The notes below the pieces were generated by a model that was not told the origin of the DNA, searched no databases, and saw nothing but the letters and a program-made list of their open reading frames with translations. Shown in pieces: positions 1 through 5,503 of a DNA stretch of 7,366 nucleotides. The DNA lies in assembly GCA_029856635.1 (NCBI GenBank), contig JAHKLH010000078.1, positions 1 through 7,366 of the forward strand, given 5' to 3'. The translations under genes were made by a program, and so were the position numbers. How positions within the stretch are numbered: position 1 is the stretch's first letter; every line of letters starts with the position of its first letter. The DNA comes from Candidatus Njordarchaeota archaeon. Its GTDB lineage: Archaea > Asgardarchaeota > Njordarchaeia > Njordarchaeales > JAHKLH01.

Positions 1-2
1 GA

Positions 3-494
3 CTCATACCAATGCTTATCAGAATTTTTTCTGTTTTCCCAGCGAATAAAGACGTAGTCACATTGTATGTAACAATAGTGTTTTCGGTTATAATTTATGC
101 ACCATACATAATTCCTTTAATGGCTGCAATAGTTCTTCCTCTTGCATGGATTAGAGAAAAAAGTCAAATAAGAAGACTTAAGGGTAATTTCTGCCTAGGC
201 TATCCAGGCACAATCATTGATGCATTCTTTCTGTTATTCATAGGAGTTGGTTCGATAACCGCTTTGGCACCAATGTACTTTGAATTATTAAACATATCGG
301 GAAATCCATTATTCTCCCTTGAATTGTTCATATACATAATACTACTTGGATATTGCCCATCACTAACCTTTGTACTTGGTGTTTGCATAGGAATCATGGT
401 CTTAGGTAAGAGATTCATTATTAAAGCTACAAAAAAATTTGAAAATATTATCACAAAATATATAAAACCTGCAAAAATTATGCTTGAATTGTAA
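3..494 (+). CDS. Polytopic membrane protein, probably 5'-truncated by the window edge
   Basis: I do not recognise this protein. Numbered from the ATG at 12 it has 160 residues and four likely membrane helices, at about 15-30, 31-47, 66-88 and 102-132. Basic stretches lie between helices 2 and 3 (residues 48-58, REKSQIRRLKG) and in the C-terminal tail (133-155, KRF..KATKK..), so both should face the cytoplasm under the positive-inside rule. The frame is open to the first complete codon of the window, and no ribosome-binding site precedes the ATG at 12. The true start may therefore lie outside, and I give the open frame from base 3. The stop overlaps the next reading frame by 11 nt if that gene starts at its TTG, which suggests cotranscription. 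No catalytic motif or transporter signature is visible. Confidence 0.6.
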   Translation, partial: LIPMLIRIFSVFPANKDVVTLYVTIVFSVIIYAPYIIPLMAAIVLPLAWIREKSQIRRLKGNFCLGYPGTIIDAFFLLFIGVGSITALAPMYFELLNISGNPLFSLELFIYIILLGYCPSLTFVLGVCIGIMVLGKRFIIKATKKFENIITKYIKPAKIMLEL

Positions 495-837
495 AATCTC
501 GGCATTATTTAATTCAAATGTAATACTTAGAAGAAAACATATCAAGCTGATTTTAATAATAGCTTTTCTTTTATTTTTATTGTTATTATTTGAAAAAATC
601 ATGTGGTGGCTCATGGGGGGCAACAAAAACGAGGAAAAGATGATTCAAATGATTATTAAAAGAGTGGAATCTGAGCTTAAAAACAAGGATTATACCGTAA
701 TCTCAGTAAGAGAAATACGAAAAATATTCAGTAATGCACGTATTCTTCCAAGCATCATATGGGCACTCAAGAAAAAGTTCATAGTTACGAAAGATGGTGG
801 ATGGATCATCATATCAAAGAAAACAAAGAAAAAATGA
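484..837 (+). CDS. Small protein with N-terminal hydrophobic segment and winged-helix-like C-terminus
   Basis: Unrecognised, 117 residues if read from the TTG at 484. Residues 21-44 are strongly hydrophobic and end in the aromatic pair W41-W42, as a membrane helix would. Residues 53-113 read like a winged helix: helix (MIQMIIKRVESELKNK), helix (VREIRKIF), helix (ARILPSIIWALKKK), then a hairpin around V101-S111 with a GG turn, and a basic tail KKTKKK. The start is uncertain. TTG 484 is the only usual start that includes the hydrophobic segment, but it has no ribosome-binding site. The in-frame ATG at 601 also has none. The in-frame ATG at 640 has GAGG at 631-634, five bases upstream, and would give a bare 65-residue winged-helix protein. 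The 11-nt overlap with the upstream gene favours one transcript. DNA binding is inferred from the fold pattern only. Confidence 0.6.
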   Translation: MNCKISALFNSNVILRRKHIKLILIIAFLLFLLLLFEKIMWWLMGGNKNEEKMIQMIIKRVESELKNKDYTVISVREIRKIFSNARILPSIIWALKKKFIVTKDGGWIIISKKTKKK

Positions 838-881
838 TTTTGTTTGAGCAACATATGACAATCATTTCCTTTTCTTTTTTA
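832..881 (+). terminator. Candidate terminator: 8-bp inverted repeat plus T-rich tract
   Basis: AAATGATT (832-839, overlapping the stop codon) is exactly complementary to AATCATTT (860-867), with a 20-nt loop. The T/C-rich run CCTTTTCTTTTTTATT follows at once (868-883). Archaeal transcription ends mainly at T-tracts, so the run alone could suffice and the AU-rich stem may be incidental. Confidence 0.4.
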
Positions 882-925
882 TTAGGCTTTTTATAATTAA
901 ACTGTCCAAAATCATCTTACAATTG

Positions 926-933
926 TTTATAAT
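926..933 (+). promoter_or_regulatory. Candidate TATA box for rfcS
   Basis: TTTATAAT is centred about 26 bases before position 956, which would give a leader of about 29 nt to the ATG at 985. A second possible box, TTTTTATAATT, lies at 888-898. Both are assigned by eye in AT-rich DNA, so either or both may be chance. Confidence 0.3.
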
Positions 934-984
934 TTTTTAGTTAATGATTTTAGATATAGAATGCCTAAATGATTGGTGTTTCTC

Positions 985-1974
985 ATGGCTGGAGAAATAG
1001 AACTATGGGTGGAAAAATATCGTCCAAAAAGACTCGATGAAATCATAAATCAAGAAGAAGTAGTACAAGCATTAAAACAATTCGTCAAAAAGGGAACAAT
1101 ACCGCACATGCTTTTTGCAGGACCTCCAGGAACAGGGAAGACAACCGCAGCTTTGTGCTTAGCGTATGAATTATATGGAGAAAATTGGAGAACATACACG
1201 TTAGAGTTGAATGCAAGTGATGAACGCGGAATTCAAATGGTTAGAACAAAACTTAAGGATTTCGCAAGAACGCAAGTTGCAGGTAGGTTCCCATTCAAAT
1301 TACTGATTCTCGATGAAGCAGATGCCATGACAAGGGATGCCCAGCAAGCCCTTAGAAGAATAATGGAAATGTATTCGGCAAACACTAGATTCATTCTAAT
1401 TTGTAATTATGTATCAAGAATAATTGAACCCATTCAATCAAGATGTGCTGTTTTTAAGTTTAAACAACTTGATCCCAAGGATATAAAAGCTAGATTAAAG
1501 TATATTGCAGAGAAAGAAAACGTTAATATAACTGAAGAAGGTTTAGATGCTATAGTTGAAATTTGTGAAGGAGATCTCAGAAAAGCAATAAATCTCTTGC
1601 AATCCGTTGCATATTTGGGAGTAACTGTTGATAGAAAGGTTGTGTATCGAACGGCAGGTCTCGTTTATCCAGAATTAGTTGCACAGATGATAAAAGATGC
1701 CTTTGCTGGAGATATTGAAAAAGCGCGAAAAGAACTTACAAAAGCACTTGTTGAAGAAGGAGTTTCTGGAATAGACTTATTGAGACAGTTTGAAAGTGCT
1801 ATTAATAAGAAAGTAATTGAATTATCCACAGAGGATCGAATAGCTCTTCTCAAACTTATAAGTGAAATTGATTACAGAATATCCCAAGGTGCGACGGACT
1901 ACATTCAATTAACTGCTTTGCTTGCATATATTGCTGAATTAGGTCAAAAATATCGTTCAAAGAAACAAGCATAA
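985..1974 (+). CDS. rfcS: Replication factor C small subunit (clamp loader)
   Basis: AAA+ ATPase subunit that, with the RFC large subunit, loads the PCNA sliding clamp onto primer-template DNA during replication and repair. From the ATG at 985 it has 329 residues, the usual family length, with no intein. Visible motifs are the RFC N-terminal signature WVEKYRP (8-14), Walker A GPPGTGKT (46-53), Walker B LLILDEAD (106-113), sensor 1 asparagine N141, the SRC motif with arginine finger (152-154), and sensor 2 GDLR (196-199). The three-helix collar domain that oligomerises the complex should occupy about 230-320. In-frame TTG 973 and GTG 976 are possible upstream starts. I prefer ATG 985 because GGTG at 975-978 sits six bases before it and the product then matches the family N-terminus. 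The rfcL gene, often adjacent in archaea, is not in this window. Confidence 0.97.
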   Translation: MAGEIELWVEKYRPKRLDEIINQEEVVQALKQFVKKGTIPHMLFAGPPGTGKTTAALCLAYELYGENWRTYTLELNASDERGIQMVRTKLKDFARTQVAGRFPFKLLILDEADAMTRDAQQALRRIMEMYSANTRFILICNYVSRIIEPIQSRCAVFKFKQLDPKDIKARLKYIAEKENVNITEEGLDAIVEICEGDLRKAINLLQSVAYLGVTVDRKVVYRTAGLVYPELVAQMIKDAFAGDIEKARKELTKALVEEGVSGIDLLRQFESAINKKVIELSTEDRIALLKLISEIDYRISQGATDYIQLTALLAYIAELGQKYRSKKQA

Positions 1975-1991
1975 GAATATCACTAGATTAT

Positions 1992-2016
1992 TTATCTACA
2001 TTCTATTTTTAGATAA
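1992..2016. repeat. 7-bp inverted repeat before the CCG/FAD operon
   Basis: TTATCTA (1992-1998) and TAGATAA (2010-2016) are perfect complements around an 11-nt spacer. The element lies in the 55-bp gap between rfcS and the CCG gene, just before the GAGGT ribosome-binding site at 2020-2024. It could be an operator or a weak leader hairpin. Arms this short and AT-rich also arise by chance. Confidence 0.3.
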
Positions 2017-2029
2017 GAAGAGGTTCTTC

Positions 2030-2803
2030 ATGAAGGATGAAAATATTCTAGTCAGTGGTGTAATTCAATATACGATGCCTATTATTAAATTAACGATTGG
2101 TGATATCAAGCCAGAGTTTCAGGATATAGTTAATGAGTCCAAGAAAAACTTTTCACTCAAGTTTGCGGAGGAATATATCTCGAACTTTGAAAAGGCATTA
2201 AATTTGCTTGGTATTCCAATATCAGATAAGAAAATCATTGAGATAGGTTTTCTAGATTTTTATCTAAAGCCAAACGAATTTGAGATTAGTAAGAAGATAG
2301 AAAAGGAACTTAAGGACTTTTCCTCAAAAACTTTAATCTCAGTAGATCCAATGACATATGGACTTCTTATGATGAAGAGAGAGATACTTAAGAAATACAA
2401 AATAACAGTGGTTCCCGTAGTTGATGTCATTCTTGAGAAATTACGCACGAGGTATATTACAAAAATTTCAAAGAAAATTACTTTGCATGAACCTTGCTGG
2501 TATGCAAGATGGACCGATAAGATTACAGAACTCAATGAAATTATGGAAATTACATGTGAGAAATTCATTAAATCTCGTTATCATGGAGTACTTTCTGTGT
2601 GTTGCGGAGCACTTTTGGGACTCACAAATCCGAAGATGGCAATTCCTGCGGGAAAAGAAGCTCTGAATATTCTCAAGTTGAGTGGAGCAGATATAATAGT
2701 AACTGCATGTCCGATATGTTATGTTTTCTTCAAGAAAATCTCTGATAAACTTGTAATTATGGATCTTTCTGAACTTTTGCCTCAGGCTTTGGGTGAAAAA
2801 TGA
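2030..2803 (+). CDS. CCG-domain (HdrB/GlcF/LutA-like) iron-sulfur protein, N-terminal domain lacking cysteines
   Basis: Probable electron-transfer partner of the FAD oxidase encoded next to it. The C-terminal half holds one full cysteine-rich CCG motif: C156 in HEPCW, C191-C192 in VCCGA, and C227/C230 in ACPIC, giving C-X34-CC-X34-C-X2-C. In characterised HdrB this pattern binds a non-cubane 4Fe-4S cluster. Family members normally have two such domains. Here residues 50-140 keep the outline of a first domain (a SVDPMTYGLL stretch at 104-113 sits where TCPxCYxLL would be, followed by a VVPVVDVILEKL end), but there is no cysteine before 156. The 257-residue length fits LutA/LldE, and the ferredoxin domain found in GlcF is absent. 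The start is supported by GAGGT at 2020-2024, five bases upstream. The stop overlaps the next start by 4 nt. The substrate of the complex is unknown. Confidence 0.85.
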   Translation: MKDENILVSGVIQYTMPIIKLTIGDIKPEFQDIVNESKKNFSLKFAEEYISNFEKALNLLGIPISDKKIIEIGFLDFYLKPNEFEISKKIEKELKDFSSKTLISVDPMTYGLLMMKREILKKYKITVVPVVDVILEKLRTRYITKISKKITLHEPCWYARWTDKITELNEIMEITCEKFIKSRYHGVLSVCCGALLGLTNPKMAIPAGKEALNILKLSGADIIVTACPICYVFFKKISDKLVIMDLSELLPQALGEK

Positions 2804-4179
2804 TGATAAACAAGAATATTTTATTAGAATTAAAACGCACATTTGGTGATAGGCTTATCATTGATAAAAGTTCCTTGTATGTGTATGCATCTGATGCTAT
2901 GTGTGAATTTAGAACCTTACCCGCAGCAGTAGTATTTCCTAAAACAACAGAAGAAGTCGCAAAGCTCATAAAAATCGCTTATGAACATGAAATTCCCATA
3001 TATCCTCGAGGCGGCGGCACATCATTAAGTGGTGCATCAATGGTTTTAGATTCTCAAGGAATCGTTGTAAGCTTTACAAAGATGAATAGACTTCTAAACG
3101 TTTATTTAAAAGATCTACAAGCATTAGCAGAAGCAGGTATAACTATTGATGAACTAAACCTACACCTCTCACAATATGGTGTATTCTTTCCACCGGATCC
3201 CGCTAGTTCACCTGCGGCTACATTAGGAGGATGCATAGCAATGAATTCTGGTGGTGTTAGAGCCATAAAGTACGGAGTAGTAAGAAATTGGATTCTTGGA
3301 TTAGAATTAGTTCTTCCAAATGGGAAAGTAATTAGAACAGGAATGGGTGTCTTTAAGAGAGTTGCAGGTTATGATTTAACACAATTAATTATAGGCTCAG
3401 AAGGAACTCTAGCACTAATAACAAAGGCTCTAATAAAATTAGCACCAATTCCTAAGTATAAAGTTGCTATGTATGGTTTCTTTGAAAGCGAAAGAATAGC
3501 AGCAGAAACAATTTACGATTTGATAATTTCTGGGATAGATTTAACTGCCGCTGAGTTCCTAGATAGAGTCACTCTTCGTGCTCTGGGTGGGTTCATGGGG
3601 TTCAAATATACTGGTAATGCTATGGTCTTAATTGAGATATCTGGAAATGATGCTGATTTCCTTAAGAGGGAACTAGAGAGAGCAAAGAGAATCTTTAAAG
3701 AACATAAAGCACTTGAGATAAAGGAGAGTAAAAATGAGGAAGAGTATTTAGCAATTTGGAAAATAAGAAAGGGAGCAGCACCAGCACTTGCATCATTAAA
3801 GCCTAAGTATTTAGTTCTAGATCCTACAGTGCCAATTTCAAAGGTGCCAGATTTGGTAGAAATGATAAATAGAATATGCGAGAAATATGGAATAATTTGT
3901 GGCACCTTTGGCCACATGGGAGATGGGAATGTACATCCGAATCTTCTCTATGATCCAAGAGATAAAGATGAGATTGAGAGAATGAAAAAAGCTGCTCATG
4001 AAATAATGATAGAAACGATAAGAATGGGTGGAACAATTTCTGGAGAGCATGGAATAGGAATAGAGAAAGCAGGGCTTTTCAAGAAAGAAGTTGGCGAACT
4101 GTATGAAGTTCTTCAGCAATTGAAGAAATTATTCGATCCAAAAAACATATTAAATCCAGGAAAAATCTTCATCAAATGA
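2800..4179 (+). CDS. GlcD-like FAD-linked 2-hydroxyacid dehydrogenase (glycolate/D-lactate type)
   Basis: Flavoprotein of the GlcD/D-lactate dehydrogenase/D-2-hydroxyglutarate dehydrogenase family, which oxidises 2-hydroxyacids to 2-oxoacids using FAD. The PCMH FAD-binding domain covers about residues 38-218, with PRGGGTSLSG (69-78), PPDPAS (131-136), ATLGG (140-144), GYDLTQL (190-196) and GSEGT (199-203). The C-terminal substrate domain carries GHMGDGNVHPN (371-381) and GEHGIG (415-420). H372, H379 and E416 match metal ligands known in D-2-hydroxyglutarate dehydrogenase, and H417 the proposed catalytic histidine. The end DPKNILNPGKIF is typical of the family. The length of 459 is normal, with no fused iron-sulfur domain. 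The start at 2800 overlaps the upstream stop (ATGA); ATG 2803 is equally possible, since GGTGA at 2792-2796 serves both. Electrons probably pass to the upstream CCG protein. Glycolate, lactate or another substrate cannot be chosen from sequence. Confidence 0.93.
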   Translation: MMINKNILLELKRTFGDRLIIDKSSLYVYASDAMCEFRTLPAAVVFPKTTEEVAKLIKIAYEHEIPIYPRGGGTSLSGASMVLDSQGIVVSFTKMNRLLNVYLKDLQALAEAGITIDELNLHLSQYGVFFPPDPASSPAATLGGCIAMNSGGVRAIKYGVVRNWILGLELVLPNGKVIRTGMGVFKRVAGYDLTQLIIGSEGTLALITKALIKLAPIPKYKVAMYGFFESERIAAETIYDLIISGIDLTAAEFLDRVTLRALGGFMGFKYTGNAMVLIEISGNDADFLKRELERAKRIFKEHKALEIKESKNEEEYLAIWKIRKGAAPALASLKPKYLVLDPTVPISKVPDLVEMINRICEKYGIICGTFGHMGDGNVHPNLLYDPRDKDEIERMKKAAHEIMIETIRMGGTISGEHGIGIEKAGLFKKEVGELYEVLQQLKKLFDPKNILNPGKIFIK

Positions 4180-4181
4180 TG

Positions 4182-4520
4182 CTAAAATTCTAGATGCTTC
4201 TTTTTCTCTAACATATGTTTCTCATATATACGAAACGCTGCCATTGCAATGAATCCAATTCCTAATCCAATGAACCACCCAGCATCCTCGAATCCAAAAA
4301 GATATCCAAGACCACCAAACATTAGTAAGAATCCAGCAAAAATAATACCACTTCCTTTCTTACCCTCATATAATCTCGCAATTGACATAGCAATGAATCC
4401 AACACCAACGCCAACTACCCATATAGGCCAATCCTGGTAGCCCAAAAGATAAAGTATTCCAGCCGTCAAAAACATAACACCAACAAAGATTAGTCCACTT
4501 ATTTTTTCTGCACTGGACAA
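4182..4520 (-). CDS. Small four-helix membrane protein made of two tandem two-helix repeats
   Basis: No family recognised. The 112-residue protein is an internal duplication. Residues 8-52 and 57-100 align as SG-[LI]-IF-x-G, an LYLLGYQD / GYLFGFED turn, a GVGVGFIAM / GLGIGFIAM helix, and RLYE / RIYE. Each unit gives two helices (about 9-26 and 33-48; 58-75 and 82-96). The basic segments EGKKG and KHMLEKKKH suggest that both ends and the middle loop are cytoplasmic, leaving the two acidic, tryptophan-containing turns outside. The similarity is also visible in DNA: the same 13 bases occur at 4246-4258 and 4390-4402, 144 bp (48 codons) apart. The start is a TTG at 4520 with no clear ribosome-binding site; a possible TATA box 26-30 bases upstream fits a leaderless or nearly leaderless transcript. 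Its end lies 2 bp from the end of the convergent FAD dehydrogenase gene. Confidence 0.75.
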   Translation of the reverse strand: MSSAEKISGLIFVGVMFLTAGILYLLGYQDWPIWVVGVGVGFIAMSIARLYEGKKGSGIIFAGFLLMFGGLGYLFGFEDAGWFIGLGIGFIAMAAFRIYEKHMLEKKKHLEF

Positions 4521-4547
4521 TTTTAACGCCCTTATACTAAACTAAAG

Positions 4548-4556
4548 TATTAAAAT
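4548..4556 (-). promoter_or_regulatory. Candidate TATA box for the minus-strand membrane protein gene
   Basis: On the minus strand this reads ATTTTAATA. Initiation about 26 bases on would fall near 4526, only a few bases before the TTG start at 4520. That agrees with the missing ribosome-binding site. Assigned by eye. Confidence 0.3.
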
Positions 4557-4561
4557 AAAAT

Positions 4562-4592
4562 TTTGTTTTTGTGCGTAAAATTCAAAAACAAA
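4562..4592. repeat. 10-bp perfect inverted repeat in the divergent intergenic region
   Basis: TTTGTTTTTG (4562-4571) and CAAAAACAAA (4583-4592) are exact complements with an 11-nt spacer, so the arms are 21 bp apart centre to centre, two helical turns. The element lies just upstream of the proposed minus-strand TATA box, the usual place for an activator site. An operator for a dimeric regulator is an inference. Confidence 0.45.
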
Positions 4593-4631
4593 GAGCTTAA
4601 AATAGCTACATCATAATATTTTCCATTTCAT

Positions 4632-4647
4632 TGTTCATAATAGAACA
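4632..4647. repeat. Operator-like palindrome TGTTC-N6-GAACA
   Basis: TGTTC (4632-4636), spacer ATAATA, GAACA (4643-4647) form a perfect palindrome of the size bound by HTH dimers. Allowing one extra T at 4631, the symmetry extends to TCA at 4628-4630 and TGA at 4648-4650. It lies about 50 bp upstream of the proposed promoter of the PfpI-family gene. Confidence 0.4.
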
Positions 4648-4700
4648 TGATTAAAATGAATTTTTTCAGACATAAACGATTAACAATGTACTCTGGGTAC

Positions 4701-4714
4701 TGAAATATTTTTAA
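4701..4714 (+). promoter_or_regulatory. BRE/TATA promoter of the PfpI-family gene
   Basis: TGAAATATTTTTAA reads as an A-rich BRE (GAAA) followed by a T/A-rich TATA element, a classic archaeal arrangement. Initiation would fall near 4735-4740, leaving a leader of about 40 nt that includes the AGGTGAT ribosome-binding site at 4767-4773. Confidence 0.5.
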
Positions 4715-4776
4715 ACTAGCGTTAAAAAATATAGTAAGCATTATTATAAAATAATATAATTGTATTAGGTGATGTT

Positions 4777-5340
4777 ATGCCTAAAGTCCTTATATTAGCT
4801 GGCGATGCAGTAGAAGCACAAGAGATCTTTTATCCATATTACAGATGTAAGGAGGAAGGAATAGAAGTAGATGTTGCAGTTCCAGAGAAAAAGAAAGATT
4901 TTATTTTCACTGTAGTTCATGATTTTGAACCACCCTGTGAGACATATACTGAGAAACCAGGATATCGTTTTCCGTGGGTAACAAAAAGCTTTGATGAAGT
5001 TAATCCAGAAGAATACGATGGATTAATTATACCAGGAGGAAGGGCTCCTGAATGGATCCGATTACATCCCAAATGTGCAGAGATTATAAAGCATTTCTTT
5101 GAGAAGAATAAACCTATTGCCGCTATTTGTCATGGTCCCCTTGTAATTTTAGGTACTCACCCAGAATACGTTAAAGGCAGAAAAATGACCGCGTATATTG
5201 CAGTAAAACCAGATGTTGAAAAAGCAGGAGCGAAATACATTGATGCAGAAGTAGTTGTTGATGGAAACTTAATAACATCTAGAGCTTGGCCCGATCTTCC
5301 CGCTTTCATGAGAGAATTTCTCAAGAAACTCAAGAAATAA
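4777..5340 (+). CDS. DJ-1/PfpI family protein (class I glutamine amidotransferase-like fold)
   Basis: Member of the DJ-1/ThiJ/PfpI superfamily, whose members have been reported as intracellular proteases, chaperones, glyoxalases or deglycases; the true activity here is open. The nucleophile elbow AAICHGP (115-121) carries C118 next to H119, and E13 matches the conserved N-terminal glutamate that polarises the cysteine. PGGRAPE (86-92), GRKMTAY (134-140) and AEVVVDGNLITSR are PfpI-like. The length is 187 residues against about 166 for Pyrococcus PfpI. The difference is an extra stretch around residues 40-70 (TVVHDFEPPCETYTEKPGY), a feature I associate with a longer bacterial/archaeal PfpI subgroup. 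The start has a strong AGGTGAT ribosome-binding site at 4767-4773. The gene appears monocistronic, behind a promoter in a region with two inverted repeats, so regulated expression is plausible. Confidence 0.92.
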   Translation: MPKVLILAGDAVEAQEIFYPYYRCKEEGIEVDVAVPEKKKDFIFTVVHDFEPPCETYTEKPGYRFPWVTKSFDEVNPEEYDGLIIPGGRAPEWIRLHPKCAEIIKHFFEKNKPIAAICHGPLVILGTHPEYVKGRKMTAYIAVKPDVEKAGAKYIDAEVVVDGNLITSRAWPDLPAFMREFLKKLKK

Positions 5341-5359
5341 TCAATGCTAGAATAGTTAT

Positions 5360-5387
5360 ATTATAATGATAATTAATCCTATTTTTT
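5360..5387 (+). terminator. Candidate terminator after the PfpI-family gene
   Basis: ATTAT (5360-5364) and ATAAT (5369-5373) can pair over a 4-nt loop, followed by a run of six T at 5382-5387. The T-run is the more meaningful part for archaeal termination, since the stem is very weak. A second T-run lies at about 5441-5446. Confidence 0.35.
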
Positions 5388-5468
5388 AAGAGTTCAAAAT
5401 CACTTATTCACTATTAATACTTCTTATCAGATGTCGTGGTTTTTTACAAGATCCTGTAACGCAGTAAC

Positions 5469-5475
5469 TATAAAT
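5469..5475 (+). promoter_or_regulatory. Candidate TATA box for the sequon-rich membrane protein gene
   Basis: TATAAAT is centred 26-27 bases before about 5498, giving a leader of only a few bases to the ATG at 5504. The heptamer TTCTAAC occurs twice in tandem between box and start (5477-5490). Confidence 0.4.
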
Positions 5476-5503
5476 TTTCTAACTTCTAACTAAGGATGCT
5501 AAC

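Noticed and set aside
854..895. Tiny ORF encoding MTIISFSFLLGFL
   Set aside because: It lies in the T-rich terminator-like region, has no ribosome-binding site, and its hydrophobic content simply reflects T-rich DNA.
973..984. TTG/GTG upstream starts for rfcS
   Set aside because: They would add MVFL or VFL before the conserved N-terminus, and the GGTG ribosome-binding site overlaps them. ATG 985 fits both the spacing and the family length.
3513..3917. Minus-strand ORF of 134 codons inside the FAD dehydrogenase gene
   Set aside because: It lies wholly inside a gene with clear family motifs, its product resembles no protein, and it is a shadow of the real frame. The same applies to the other antisense frames at 3824-4119, 2260-2568 and 2468-2842.
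4249..4440. Plus-strand ORF rich in N, P and T opposite the duplicated membrane protein
   Set aside because: Its repetitive NPIPNP-like composition is the antisense image of the glycine-rich helices. The minus-strand frame has membrane helices and an internal repeat, so it is the coding one.
4688..4700. GTAC-N5-GTAC just upstream of the BRE/TATA box
   Set aside because: The arms are only four bases of a self-complementary word, with no extension of symmetry.
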